Positions 26,481 through 36,690 of a stretch of 64,000 nt of DNA are shown here, piece after piece. This DNA comes from Myxococcus sp. CA023 (GTDB lineage Bacteria > Myxococcota > Myxococcia > Myxococcales > Myxococcaceae). Both the position numbers and the translations under genes were made by a program. Location of the stretch: assembly GCF_010998615.1 (NCBI RefSeq), contig NZ_JAAEAH010000028.1, forward strand, positions 31,919 to 95,918, given 5' to 3'. The notes beneath the pieces were generated by a model. It saw only the letters and a list, made by a program, of their open reading frames with translations, had not been told where the DNA came from and did not search any database. The number at the start of each line of letters is the position of its first letter. Within the stretch, counting starts at the first letter, position 1.

Positions 26481-27806
26481 ATGTCCGAACCCGCCACCCA
26501 GGCGCATCCCGTTCCGCAGCACGTTCACAATGCCCAGATGCAGGTCGCCACTGCCCTGGAGCAGGCCACCGGCAAGCCGGTCGACCTGCTCAATGCGCCC
26601 TGGGTGGAGATTGAACCCGCCATCGCGCAGCTGACTGGCGGCCAGTTCCAGGTGAACAAGCCGGAGCACCAGACCATCGCGCTGGGCCTGGCGGGGGCGT
26701 TCGCCCTGCGGCTCATCCAGGAGCACCAGGCCTTCTGGTTCCCCAACCGCGACTCGCCGGAGGGCGCCACGCTGGGCTTCCCGGAGGCCATCATCATGCT
26801 GTCGCCGTTCGGCGCGGTGATGGATTCGCTGGGGCAGGGCAAGCTGGCCCGCCTGGAAGACCTGGCTGCGGACATCCGCCGTTCGCTGGGACAGGCCCGC
26901 TTTGGCGGCAACCCGGCGCAGGCCCTGGGAGGCCAGGCGCCCAAGCTGACGCCGGTGGACTACCAGCGCCTCTTCGACCCCGGGTTCCTCCAGTTCGTCG
27001 TCCTGGACCCGAAGAAGGCCGCCACGGCCCTGGAGACGAAGCCGGACGGGCTCGCTCGGGACGTGCGCAACGCGCTGGGCCGCACGCAGCCGCCGCTGCC
27101 GCCCGAGGCGCGCCAGCAGTTCGAGGGGCAGATCGTGCAGTCCCTGCAGCGCCTGGACACCACCAAGTCGCTCATCGACCAGGCCGAGCGCGCGCCGCGT
27201 CTGGCGGAGTTGATGGCGCACCTGTTCGGCACCATCGGTGGGACGGGCTCGGCGCCCGAGGACTTCTGGCACGACCTGGTGCTGCCGCTGCTGTTCATCG
27301 GCACCCCGGCCAACTTCCCGCCGCTGGACGAGGAGGAACTGGAGATGTTCCGCCAGGGCGCGGACCCGCTGCCGCTCTTCGTGGACCTGGTGCCGCACGC
27401 GCACAAGGCCCCCGACGAGGGCCTGCTGGGCGCGTTCGAGATGAGTGACATCGGCCTGGTGCACCCGGGCTTCGGCCGGGTGGGCGCGCTTCGCCTCATC
27501 CGCATCAACGCCGCGCGCATCCAGTCGCTGTTGGAGCAGTTCGACCCCGCGAAGACGGCGGAGACGCTCCAGCGCTTCACGGAGTACGTGGCGAAGGCTG
27601 CCGGCAAGCCCGCCACCGAGTCGCCGCAGGGCAAGGAGATGCTGCAGGCCGCGCTGACGCTGCTCTCCGACCTGAAGCGCTCCGTGACGCAGGTTCAGGG
27701 CGGCGAGTTGTCCCTGCGCCGGCTCACCGAGGCCGAGGCCGCGTCCGAGCAGGCCCTGGCCGTGGTGCGCAAGGCCCTGCAGGGTTCCATCATCCTGACG
27801 GCTTGA
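26481..27806 (+). CDS. Conserved-looking cytoplasmic protein, function unknown
   Basis: 441 residues, no signal peptide or membrane helix. It is acidic and mostly helical, with PEGATLGFPEAIIMLSPFGA near residue 100, a Gln/Leu-rich middle and a helical, possibly coiled-coil C-terminus (LRRLTEAEAASEQALAVV). I do not recognise the family. Third-position GC bias is as strong as in neighbouring housekeeping genes, so it is a real gene. It is divergent from the large peptidase fusion (about 100 bp between) and its 3' end overlaps the convergent DUF2520 gene by 17 bp. Confidence 0.75.
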   Translation: MSEPATQAHPVPQHVHNAQMQVATALEQATGKPVDLLNAPWVEIEPAIAQLTGGQFQVNKPEHQTIALGLAGAFALRLIQEHQAFWFPNRDSPEGATLGFPEAIIMLSPFGAVMDSLGQGKLARLEDLAADIRRSLGQARFGGNPAQALGGQAPKLTPVDYQRLFDPGFLQFVVLDPKKAATALETKPDGLARDVRNALGRTQPPLPPEARQQFEGQIVQSLQRLDTTKSLIDQAERAPRLAELMAHLFGTIGGTGSAPEDFWHDLVLPLLFIGTPANFPPLDEEELEMFRQGADPLPLFVDLVPHAHKAPDEGLLGAFEMSDIGLVHPGFGRVGALRLIRINAARIQSLLEQFDPAKTAETLQRFTEYVAKAAGKPATESPQGKEMLQAALTLLSDLKRSVTQVQGGELSLRRLTEAEAASEQALAVVRKALQGSIILTA

Positions 27807-28659
27807 GCAGCCGTTCCAGCGCGGCGCGCGACGTGGGCTCCAGCCGGTCTCCGGCCAGCCCCAGCGCGCGCCGCGACAGCAGCCGATAGAGGGGGGCGAC
27901 GTCCGAGGGGAGCGCCTCCAGGTGCGCCGCCACCACGCCGGAGTCTCCGCGGACGATGGGCCCGGTGAGTCCCCCCGCGAGACCCCGGGTCTCCAATCCC
28001 CTCAGCGCCGAATGCATCAGCGGCAACAGGGCCGCCAGTGCGTCCGTTGGAGGGATTCCCGCGGCGCCCAGGGCCGCCACCGCCGCATCCGCCAGCGACA
28101 CCAGGCCTCCAGCGCTGAGCACCGCGCCCGCGTGGTAGGCCGCGCGGTGGGCTTCTGGCACCTCGATGACGCGGAGCCCCGCGTCCGCCGCCATGTGACG
28201 CAGCACCTCCCGCAGCGTGCGTGACGGGGTGCTCACCGCCACGGTGCTGCCCGCCAGCGAGTCACGTGGCGAGGAGACAGCGCAGAGCGGATGGAACGAG
28301 CCGCGACTCCGGCCCTTGGCCGTGCCCAGCGCATCGAGCGAGAGCGCGCCCGCAGTGTGCACCAGTGCTGCCGTGCGGGGGAGGGTGGTGGACAGTGTCT
28401 GTGCGACGGCGGGCACCGCCGCGTCCGGAACGCACAGGAGGATGACGCGGGCCCGCTTCAGGTCCGCGGGAGCGGCCGTCTTCAAGCCGAGTGCTTCCGC
28501 GCGCTCGCGGCCTTCATCCGTGCGGGAGTGAATGTGCACGGGCCAGCGCTTCGCCTGGAGCGCCAGCCCGAGGGCGCCACCCAGGCGGCCCATCCCGACA
28601 ATCACGACGGGTGGGCGCCGTTTCGAAGGCCCTGCGCGGCGGCGGGGGCCGGGGCTCAT
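27790..28659 (-). CDS. Rossmann/DUF2520 dehydrogenase-like protein
   Basis: 289 residues. A basic N-terminal tail is followed by a Rossmann motif VVIVGMGRLGGALG (about 18-31), LLCVPDAAVPAVA and HTAGALS, then a helical C-terminal DUF2520 domain (FHPLCAVSSP, AYHAGAVLSAGGLVSLADAA, LTGPIVRGD). The fold resembles ketopantoate and 3-hydroxyacid dehydrogenases with NADP as likely cofactor; no substrate is established. Its ATG overlaps the stop of the Clp ATPase gene upstream (ATGA), so the two are co-transcribed. Confidence 0.82.
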   Translation of the reverse strand: MSPGPRRRAGPSKRRPPVVIVGMGRLGGALGLALQAKRWPVHIHSRTDEGRERAEALGLKTAAPADLKRARVILLCVPDAAVPAVAQTLSTTLPRTAALVHTAGALSLDALGTAKGRSRGSFHPLCAVSSPRDSLAGSTVAVSTPSRTLREVLRHMAADAGLRVIEVPEAHRAAYHAGAVLSAGGLVSLADAAVAALGAAGIPPTDALAALLPLMHSALRGLETRGLAGGLTGPIVRGDSGVVAAHLEALPSDVAPLYRLLSRRALGLAGDRLEPTSRAALERLLKPSG

Positions 28660-31178
28660 CGCTCGCGCTGGAACTGAAGCTGTCCGGAGTTCACCGCGAT
28701 GCGCACGCGGTCGCCCGTGCCGAACTCACCCGACAGGATGCGCTCCGCGAGGGGGCCCTCCACCAGCCGCTGCACCATCTGCCGCATGGGGCGCGCGCCC
28801 AGCTGCGGGTCGAAGCCGCCGGACTTCAGCAGGTGGCCGACCACGTCGTCGCCCGCCACGTATTCGATGCCGCGCTCGGTGGCCAGGCGCTTGCTGCTCT
28901 CCTCCAGCAGCAGTGTGGCGATGCGTGCCACCTCCACCTCCGCCAGGGGACGGAAGGGGAGCCGTTCGTCGATGCGGTTCCACAGCTCCGGCGGCAGCGC
29001 CTTGCGCGCCACCGAAGATGCCATGTCCATGGCGTCCCCGGGGCCCGCGGAATCCGCGCCGAAGCCCACTGGGCGGCCGGTGCGGGAGAAGGCCTCCGCG
29101 CCCAGGTTCGTCGTCATGACAATGACGGTGTTGGAGAAGTCGATGTGGCGCCCCTTGCCGTCCGTCAGGCGGCCTTCCTCCAGGACCTGGAGGAGGAGCA
29201 TCTGCACCTCGCGGTGCGCCTTCTCGATTTCGTCCAGCACCACCACCGACGAGGGCCGGCGGCGCACGGGCTCCGTGAGCTGTCCGCCCTCACCGAAGCC
29301 CACGTAGCCGGCGGGCGAACCGATGAGGCGCGAGACGCCGTGCTGCTCGGACATCTCGCTCATGTCCAGGCGCACCAGCGCGTCGCGGTTGCCGAACAGC
29401 ACGTCCGCCAGCGCGCGGGCCATCTCCGTCTTGCCCACGCCCGTGGGGCCCAGGAAGAGGAAGCTGCCCATGGGGCGGCGCGAAGCGAAGCCCGCGTAGT
29501 TGCGGCGGATGACCCGGGCGATGCGCGTGACTGCCTCCGAGTGCCCGATGACGCGCTCCGCCAGGTCCTGCTCCAGCCGGAGCAGCCGCGACGAGTCGTT
29601 CATCAGCAGGCGCTCCTCGGGAACGCCCGCGAGCTTGGCCACCACGCGCGCCACGTCGGCGGGCTCCACCACGTCGCGGCCCTCGCGGTGGCAGCGGCTG
29701 CCCGCCAGGTCCACCACGGAGATGGCCTTGTCCGGCATGAAGCGGTCCGTCACGTAGCGGCTGGCGAGGGATGCCGCGGCCTCCAGCGCCTCGGGCGTGA
29801 AGCGCAGCCCGTGGTGCTCCTCGTAGCGGCCGATGACGCCGCGGAGGATCTCCACCGTCTCCGGTACGGAGGGCTCGTTGACCACCACGGCGGTGAAGCG
29901 GCGCTCCAGGGCCGGGTCGGTGCTGATGAACTTGCGGTACTCGTCGTGCGTGGTGGCGCCGATGCAGGGGAACTCACCGCGCGCCATGGCCGTCTTCAGC
30001 TCGTTGGCCGCGTCCTGCGGACCGTCACCCGTGGAGCCCGCGCCCACCAGCGTGTGGATTTCGTCGATGAAGACCACCACGCGGCCCTCGGCGCGGCGGA
30101 CCTCTTCCTTCAGCGCGTTGAGCTTCTCGGAGAACGAGCCGCGCAGCTGCGTGCCGGCCACCAGCGTGGCCATGTCCAGCTCCACCAGCACCTTCTCCGA
30201 CAGCGACCCACGCAGCTCGAGCAGGCGCTGCGCCACGCCCTCCACCACCGCCGTCTTGCCGACGCCAGGCTCGCCCAGCAGGCAGGGGTTGTTGGTGCGC
30301 CGCTTGCCCAGGATGTCGATGACCTCCTCGACCTCGCGCGCGCGGCCCACCACCGGGTCCAGGCGGCCCTCGTGGGCGGCCTGGCTCAGGTTGCGGCCCA
30401 GCGAGGTGAGCAGGGGATAGGCCTTGGCGTCGAGCACGGGCGACGCGGCGGCGGACTGCGCCGGCCGGCCCGCGGGTGCAGGGGCGGCCGTGGAGGTCGG
30501 GGCAGGGGACGGCGCGGCGCGTGCCACGGGCGCGGGCGGCGGCGCTTCCGGCTCCTCGTCCACGTCGATGAGATCGCGCGGCGACAGCGCGGGCGTGCTG
30601 TAGCGCGGAGGGGGTGGCGGCGCGGTGAAGGGCGGGGGCGACGACGGCGGGGCGCCGGGCCGGGAGCGCGGCAGGCTCAGCGTGACGGCGGAGGCCGGAA
30701 GGGGAGACGGCGGCGCGCCCAGGGGGCGGCTCGCGGGCCGGGGGCCCAGGGTCTGTGACCGGCCCAGTTGGAGGCGGCGCGGCATGTGACCACTGGTGAA
30801 ATAGGACATCGCCACGCGCATGAGACCGCCCAGGTCCAGCCCGGCCTGTAGCAGCAGTTCCTGGGCCGCGCAGCGCACCCGGGCCACGGCGATGAGCAGG
30901 TGGAGGCAGTCCGCCTCCTGGGAGCCCACATTGGAGGCGATCTCCCGGGTCTTCTCGCGCAGCTCCCGGAGCAGGCTGTCCGGCTCCGCGGGAGCGGCCG
31001 TCAGCAGCTGGAGGATGGCGTCCTCGTCCACGCCTCGCTCCTTGAGCAGCAGCTGTGCACGGTTCTCCACCGTGAAGAGCGCCAGGAGCACGTGGGCGGA
31101 GGTGACCCTCTGAACCACGCTCTGTGCGATGTCATTCGCTTCGTGGAGGACCTGCGCGAGGTCCGTGCTATCGACCAT
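28656..31178 (-). CDS. ClpA/ClpC-like AAA+ unfoldase
   Basis: 840 residues. Clp N-domain repeats (1-150), a long Pro/Ala-rich linker (about 165-260), AAA-1 (Walker A GEPGVGKTAVV, Walker B VVFIDEIHTLVGAG), a short junction without the ClpB/ClpC middle coiled coil, and AAA-2 (GPTGVGKTEMAR, VVLDEIEKAH, sensor-2 GARPMRQ). In AAA-2 the segment GRPVGFGADS stands where ClpA/C/X carry the IGL/VGF/IGF loop that docks on ClpP, so it probably feeds a peptidase rather than acting alone as a disaggregase. The frame extends 19 codons upstream, but ATG 31178 begins the conserved N-domain. Confidence 0.88.
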   Translation of the reverse strand: MVDSTDLAQVLHEANDIAQSVVQRVTSAHVLLALFTVENRAQLLLKERGVDEDAILQLLTAAPAEPDSLLRELREKTREIASNVGSQEADCLHLLIAVARVRCAAQELLLQAGLDLGGLMRVAMSYFTSGHMPRRLQLGRSQTLGPRPASRPLGAPPSPLPASAVTLSLPRSRPGAPPSSPPPFTAPPPPPRYSTPALSPRDLIDVDEEPEAPPPAPVARAAPSPAPTSTAAPAPAGRPAQSAAASPVLDAKAYPLLTSLGRNLSQAAHEGRLDPVVGRAREVEEVIDILGKRRTNNPCLLGEPGVGKTAVVEGVAQRLLELRGSLSEKVLVELDMATLVAGTQLRGSFSEKLNALKEEVRRAEGRVVVFIDEIHTLVGAGSTGDGPQDAANELKTAMARGEFPCIGATTHDEYRKFISTDPALERRFTAVVVNEPSVPETVEILRGVIGRYEEHHGLRFTPEALEAAASLASRYVTDRFMPDKAISVVDLAGSRCHREGRDVVEPADVARVVAKLAGVPEERLLMNDSSRLLRLEQDLAERVIGHSEAVTRIARVIRRNYAGFASRRPMGSFLFLGPTGVGKTEMARALADVLFGNRDALVRLDMSEMSEQHGVSRLIGSPAGYVGFGEGGQLTEPVRRRPSSVVVLDEIEKAHREVQMLLLQVLEEGRLTDGKGRHIDFSNTVIVMTTNLGAEAFSRTGRPVGFGADSAGPGDAMDMASSVARKALPPELWNRIDERLPFRPLAEVEVARIATLLLEESSKRLATERGIEYVAGDDVVGHLLKSGGFDPQLGARPMRQMVQRLVEGPLAERILSGEFGTGDRVRIAVNSGQLQFQRER

Positions 31179-31343
31179 TCGAACTCCGGCAAGCGACCAG
31201 ACGAGCGCAATACACCCTCTTGGGGCGTCCGGCAAAATTTCCGCTACAGGCCGCTACATGTGCCGTAAAGCCCTGGAGTAGAAAGCGTCCGTCAGCGGAA
31301 TTTGGCTGGCTGCCTGCCTGTTCGGCACCTTTCTTCGGCTGGC

Positions 31344-31357
31344 CAGGCAATTGCCTG
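31344..31357. promoter_or_regulatory. 14-bp perfect palindrome upstream of exporter operon II
   Basis: CAGGCAATTGCCTG lies 41 bp before the YIP1-like start in the 220-bp divergent gap with the Clp ATPase gene. A perfect AT-centred dyad in such GC-rich DNA is typical of a dimeric repressor operator. No regulator gene is adjacent. Confidence 0.4.
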
Positions 31358-31398
31358 AGGACGAGCGACGTACTTCGCTCCGAGACCTCCACCACCAT

Positions 31399-32103
31399 AT
31401 GACTTCTCTTGCTCAACCGGCCCGCGTCTTCGTCGATCCCCTCGATGGGACCCGTGCTGCCGTCGAGGCGCGCCGATGGGTGTGGCCTCTCCTCATCCTG
31501 GCCCTGTGCGTGTCCGCTTCCGGGACGCTCTTTTCCCTCCGTTGGGACGTCGCGCCTGACGTCATCCGCCAGCTCCAGGGTTCTGGTCAGCTGATGGGGC
31601 TGTCGGAGGCGGACCTCACGGACAAGATCCAAACGGAGTCGCGAAAGGCGCTGGTCGGTGGCATCGCCAAGGGCGTCATCCTGATGCCGCTGATGGCGCT
31701 GCTCCTGGCCTGCATCCTGTGGGTGGCCAGCTGGCTCTTCGACCGGCCCGCGTCCTTCGAGCAGTTGCTGTCCGCGGCCGTGCTGGCGCTGCTGCCCATC
31801 GCGCTCTACCACCTCATCCTGACCCTCTGCGTCGCGGCGCAGCACTCGATTACCGTGGCGCGGGTGATGAACCTCGTACCGTCGAATCTGGGAGCCGTGT
31901 TGCAAGGCCTGAGTCCGAAGATGCAGCGCGTGGCGTCCACCGTGGACTTCTTCAACCTCTGGAGCACGGGCCTGCTGGGGCTGGGCTTCTCCGCCGCCAC
32001 CGGGATGAGCCGTGGGCGCGCGTTGCTGCTGGCGGTGGCGCTGTATGCCATGTACGCGGGCATCTTCCTCATCGGCCTTCCCGCCCAGGCAGGTGTGCAA
32101 TGA
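31399..32103 (+). CDS. YIP1-family membrane protein
   Basis: 234 residues with five hydrophobic segments: VWPLLILALCVSASGTLFSL, GVILMPLMALLLACILWVAS, SAAVLALLPIALYHLILTL, TGLLGLGFSAATGM and LLAVALYAMYAGIFLIGLP. The pattern, with FDRPASFEQLLS before the third helix, fits YIP1-type bacterial membrane proteins, whose function is unsettled. It opens the second exporter operon and overlaps the TolC-family gene by ATGA, so it is probably part of the exporter. The frame could start at TTG 31351, but ATG 31399 is preferred. Confidence 0.78.
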   Translation: MTSLAQPARVFVDPLDGTRAAVEARRWVWPLLILALCVSASGTLFSLRWDVAPDVIRQLQGSGQLMGLSEADLTDKIQTESRKALVGGIAKGVILMPLMALLLACILWVASWLFDRPASFEQLLSAAVLALLPIALYHLILTLCVAAQHSITVARVMNLVPSNLGAVLQGLSPKMQRVASTVDFFNLWSTGLLGLGFSAATGMSRGRALLLAVALYAMYAGIFLIGLPAQAGVQ

Positions 32104-33446
32104 ACGCCTTCGTGCTCGCGGTCGCCCTGGCCGCCGCTCCCTCGGACTCCGGTACTTCCATCACCCTGGACCAGGCACGCGCGGAGGGCCGGCAGAACGT
32201 CGCGGCCATCCAGGCCCTGCTGGACGTGGCCATCGCGGACGAGGACGTGAACCTGTCTCGCTCGGTGCTGCTGCCGCAGCTCTCGCTCGATGCGTCGGCC
32301 GGTAAGATCTGGTTCGGCCGCAGGCAGGAGTTCACCACGGTTCCGGACCCGGCCAACCCGGGAGGCTTCATCCGCAACGCGGTGGAGACGCCCTCCACCA
32401 GCACCCAGAACTACGACCTGGGCTTGTCGCTCACGCAGATCATCTACGACCGCGCCCGCTGGAAGCAGTTGGAGCAGAGCGGCGTGGTGCGTGACGCGCA
32501 GAAGGGGCAGGCGCGGGAAGAGGCGGACACCTCCGAGCTGGAGGCCATCCGCCGCTTCTTCACCTTGTACCGCACCCAGGCCACGCTCCAGGTGCTGAAG
32601 GCCACCGTCGAGCGCAGCGAGCAGCAGGTGGAGCGGGCCCAGGCCCTCTTCCACGCGGGCCGCACGGGCAAGAATGAAGAGATCACCGCCACGGTGAACC
32701 TGGGGACCGACCGCATCAACTACACCGCCAGGCTCGGGCAACTGGTCAACGACCAGTCCCAGCTCGCTGTGTGGCTGGCCCGGCCGGGCACCGAGGTGCT
32801 GACGGCCCAGGACCCGGGCGTGCTCACGACCGAGCCGCCGCCCGCGCCGTCAGTCAACGAGGCGCTCGCGTCGGCCCGAGCGTACCGGCCGCTGCTCAGG
32901 ACGCTGGAGTTGCGCATCCGCGCCGCGGAGCTGAAGCAGTCCATTGCCCGCTCGGAGTACCTGCCGCGCCTGGTGGCCCAGGGCCTCTACAACCGCGGCG
33001 GTCCGGACGCCTCGCTGGTGTTCACCGAGCCGCGCCTGCAGAACCGCTTCACTGCCGCCGTCGGGTTGAGCTGGGACCTGTTCACCGGTCTGTCCACGGG
33101 GGCGAGCTCCCGTCGCGCCGAGGCGGATATCCGCAAGGCGCAGCTGACGCTGGAGCAGACGGCGCGGGAAATCGAAGGTGAGGTTCGCGCAGCGCACCGC
33201 ACGCTGGAGGCCCAGTTGGAGGCCGCCCGCCTGGCTGCGCAGAACGTCGAGGCCGCTGTCCAGGGCCTTGAGATGCAGGAGGCGCGCTTCCGCGCTGGCG
33301 CGGGCTCCACCCTGGAGGTCCGCGACGCGCAGCTGAGCCTGACGCGCGCTGAACTCGCCTTGTTGGAAAACAGGATCGATGTCGAAATCGCCCGCTATTC
33401 ATTGCAGCGGGCCATGGGCGCCCTGAGCCCGGGAGAGTCGAAATGA
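32100..33446 (+). CDS. TolC-family outer membrane channel (operon II)
   Basis: 448 residues. Short signal peptide (NAFVLAVALAAAPSDS), then two OEP repeats: helices around YDLGLSLTQIIYDRARWKQL and FTAAVGLSWDLFTGLSTGA, the second with RAEADIRKAQLTLEQTAREI. It forms the trimeric exit duct for the adaptor encoded next. Both ends overlap neighbours by ATGA, pointing to coupled translation. It is only distantly like the other TolC-family protein in this window. Confidence 0.9.
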   Translation: MNAFVLAVALAAAPSDSGTSITLDQARAEGRQNVAAIQALLDVAIADEDVNLSRSVLLPQLSLDASAGKIWFGRRQEFTTVPDPANPGGFIRNAVETPSTSTQNYDLGLSLTQIIYDRARWKQLEQSGVVRDAQKGQAREEADTSELEAIRRFFTLYRTQATLQVLKATVERSEQQVERAQALFHAGRTGKNEEITATVNLGTDRINYTARLGQLVNDQSQLAVWLARPGTEVLTAQDPGVLTTEPPPAPSVNEALASARAYRPLLRTLELRIRAAELKQSIARSEYLPRLVAQGLYNRGGPDASLVFTEPRLQNRFTAAVGLSWDLFTGLSTGASSRRAEADIRKAQLTLEQTAREIEGEVRAAHRTLEAQLEAARLAAQNVEAAVQGLEMQEARFRAGAGSTLEVRDAQLSLTRAELALLENRIDVEIARYSLQRAMGALSPGESK

Positions 33447-34698
33447 AGTGGTGGAAGGGTGCCATTGCTGGCGCGTTGTTCCTGGGTGCTGCGGCCATCA
33501 CCGCGGGCGGGTTGAAGGACCGTCCTCCGCCGTCGCTCGAAGTCCAGCTGTCGAAGGCCCGCAAGGGCTCCATCACCCGCACCATCACCGGCGCGGGCAA
33601 GGTGCAGGCGGCCACGACGGTGAAGATTTCGTCCAGCCTCTCCGGTGACCTGGTGGAGCTGGCGGTGAAGGACGGCGAGGCGGTGACGAAGGGGCAGGTG
33701 CTGGGCCGCATCGATCCGCGCCTCTACCAGGCCGCGCACAAGCAGGCCTTGGCGTCGCTGAACGCCTCCCGCGCCGACGTGCAGGTGGCGGAGGTGGAGG
33801 TGGGCCGCGCGCAGTTGGAGCTCGCGCGCGTGGAGGACCTGGCGAAGAAGGGCCTTTCGTCCACCGCCGAGGTGGAGACGGCGCGGGCCACGAAGAACAC
33901 GGGGGATGCGCGGCTGGCGTCGGCCAAGCAGATGCTTGCCCGCAACATGGCCATCGTGGACCAGGCGCAGACGGACCTCACGCGCACGACGCTGGTGTCG
34001 CCCATCGACGGCAACGTCATCGAGCTGTCGCGTGAAGTGGGTGAGCGTGTTCGTGGCTCGGACCTGTCCGAGGACGTGGTGATGACCATCGCCGCGCTCA
34101 GCGCCATGGAGGTGAAGTTCGAGGTGGGCGAGCACGAGGTGGTGCACCTCAAGCCGGGCCAGCCCGCGGAGATCACGCTCGACGCACTGGAGGGCCAGAC
34201 GTACTCGGGCTCCGTGGTGGAGATTGCCCAGAAGGCGCTCATCAAGAACGAGGGCACCGAGGCCGAGGTGACGAGCTTCCCCATCACCGTCGCGCTGGAC
34301 ACCCGTCCGCCCAACGTGCTGCCCGGCATGAGCTCCGAGGTGCGCATCTCCGCGGAGACGCACAATGACGTGGTGCTGGTGCCCATCCAGGCGGTGACGG
34401 TGCGCTCGGAGCGCTCGCTGCCGGACTACAAGGCGCCCATCGAAGGCGGTGGGCTGACGGCGAAGCGGACGGAGTCGCTGGCCAAGGTCGTGTTCGTGGT
34501 GGACAGCAGCAACAAGGCGCAGGTGCGCCGCGTGCAGACGGGCATCGCCTCCGACACGGAGCTGGAGATCGTCTCCGGACTCAATGATGGCGACCGGGTG
34601 ATTGAAGGTCCGTACCGGACGCTGTCGAAGGAGCTGAACGACGGCGACATCGTGCGTGAGCCGGAGCAGGGCGCGGGAATGAAGGGCGGTCGGAAGTC

Positions 34699-34702
<4 letters not shown>
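33443..34702 (+). CDS. Periplasmic adaptor (HlyD/MacA family, operon II)
   Basis: 419 residues. One N-terminal membrane anchor ([19 protein letters not shown]), lipoyl half ([20 protein letters not shown]), coiled-coil hairpin (about 90-165; [16 protein letters not shown] heptads), second lipoyl half ([20 protein letters not shown]), beta-barrel ([20 protein letters not shown]) and membrane-proximal domain. It joins the permeases to the TolC channel. The next gene starts within its stop (GTGA). Confidence 0.9.
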
Positions 34703-35447
<745 letters not shown>

Positions 35448-35451
<4 letters not shown>

Positions 35452-36686
35452 GCCAGCGCTCCGCCTTCCGCGTGGATGTGCTGGAGGGCGCACGCATCGC
35501 GGTCTTCTCCCTGAAGGCCAACCGCCTGCGCACGGTGCTGACCACGCTGGGCATTGGCATCGGCGTGGCCACGCTGCTGGCCATCGTCGGCATCATCCAG
35601 GGGCTCAACACGTCCTTCCACAAGCAGTTGGCCACCTTCGGGGCGAACACGATGTACGTGTCCAAGTGGCCCTGGATGATCAAGGGCGACTGGTGGAAGT
35701 ACCGCAACCGGAAGAACTTCACCCTGGAGCAGATGCACCGGCTGCGCACGCTGGCGCCCTTCGTGACGGCCATGTCCCCGGCGGTGTCACGACTGTCGGA
35801 CGTGGCGCATGGCGGCGAGCAGATGTCCACCGTGCGCATCCAGGGCGTGACGCACGAGTACCTCAACATCTCCGGCTACGAAATCACCGGTGGGCGCTTC
35901 CTCACCGAGGCGGACGACGCGACGACGCGGCCGGTGGCGGTGGTGGGCGCGGACGTGGTGGACGGGCTCTTCCCGGGCGTCAGTCCGGTGGGGCAGTCGA
36001 TTCGCATCGACAACCGCACCTTCCAGGTGGTGGGCACACTCAGCCGCAAGGGGAAGATGGTGGGGGAGAGCATGGACCTCATCGTCTTCATCCCCTTCAA
36101 GACGTTCTATTCGAGCTTCGGCAAGGGCCGCAGCTTCGAGATTGCCATGGCGGTGGAGGATGCCTCGCAGATGCGGTCCGCGGAGGACCAGCTCACCGGC
36201 ATCATGCGGCGCGTGCGCTCCACGCCTCCGGGGGCAGAGGACGACTTCTCCATCAACCGGCCGGAGGCCATGGCGCAGACGTACGAGCAGCTCACGGGCG
36301 CGCTGTACGGCGTGGCCGTGGGCGTGGGGCTCATCACGCTGCTGGTGGGCGGCATCGGCATCATGAACATCATGCTGGTGTCGGTGCGCGAGCGGACGCG
36401 GGAGATTGGCGTGCGACGCGCGCTGGGCGCCCGGAAACGGACCATCGTCTTCCAATTCCTGATGGAAGCCTCGAGCGTGTCCGCGGTGGGAGGCCTGCTG
36501 GGGACAACCGTGGGCTTGGGCACGGCCAAGGTGGTGTCGCTCATCACGCCGCTTGCGGCGGACGTGCAGCCGATGACCGTGGTGGCGGGGGTGGGCTTCG
36601 CCGCGCTGGTGGGCCTGCTGTTCGGCATCTGGCCGGCGGCGCGCGCGGCGAACCTGGACCCCGTGGAAGCCCTTCGGTACGAGTAG
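35448..36686 (+). CDS. FtsX/MacB-type permease 1 (operon II)
   Basis: 412 residues. N-terminal helix ([22 protein letters not shown]), a periplasmic domain of about 230 residues, then three C-terminal helices with [20 protein letters not shown] and the coupling segment [12 protein letters not shown]. It ends [12 protein letters not shown], as typical of the family. With the second permease it probably makes a heterodimer. Confidence 0.92.
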
Positions 36687-36690
36687 CGCG

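Noticed and set aside
28660..30758. Plus-strand open frame of about 700 codons opposite the Clp ATPase gene
   Set aside because: Antisense shadow; the minus-strand frame carries all AAA+ motifs, while this one has no domain and skewed composition.
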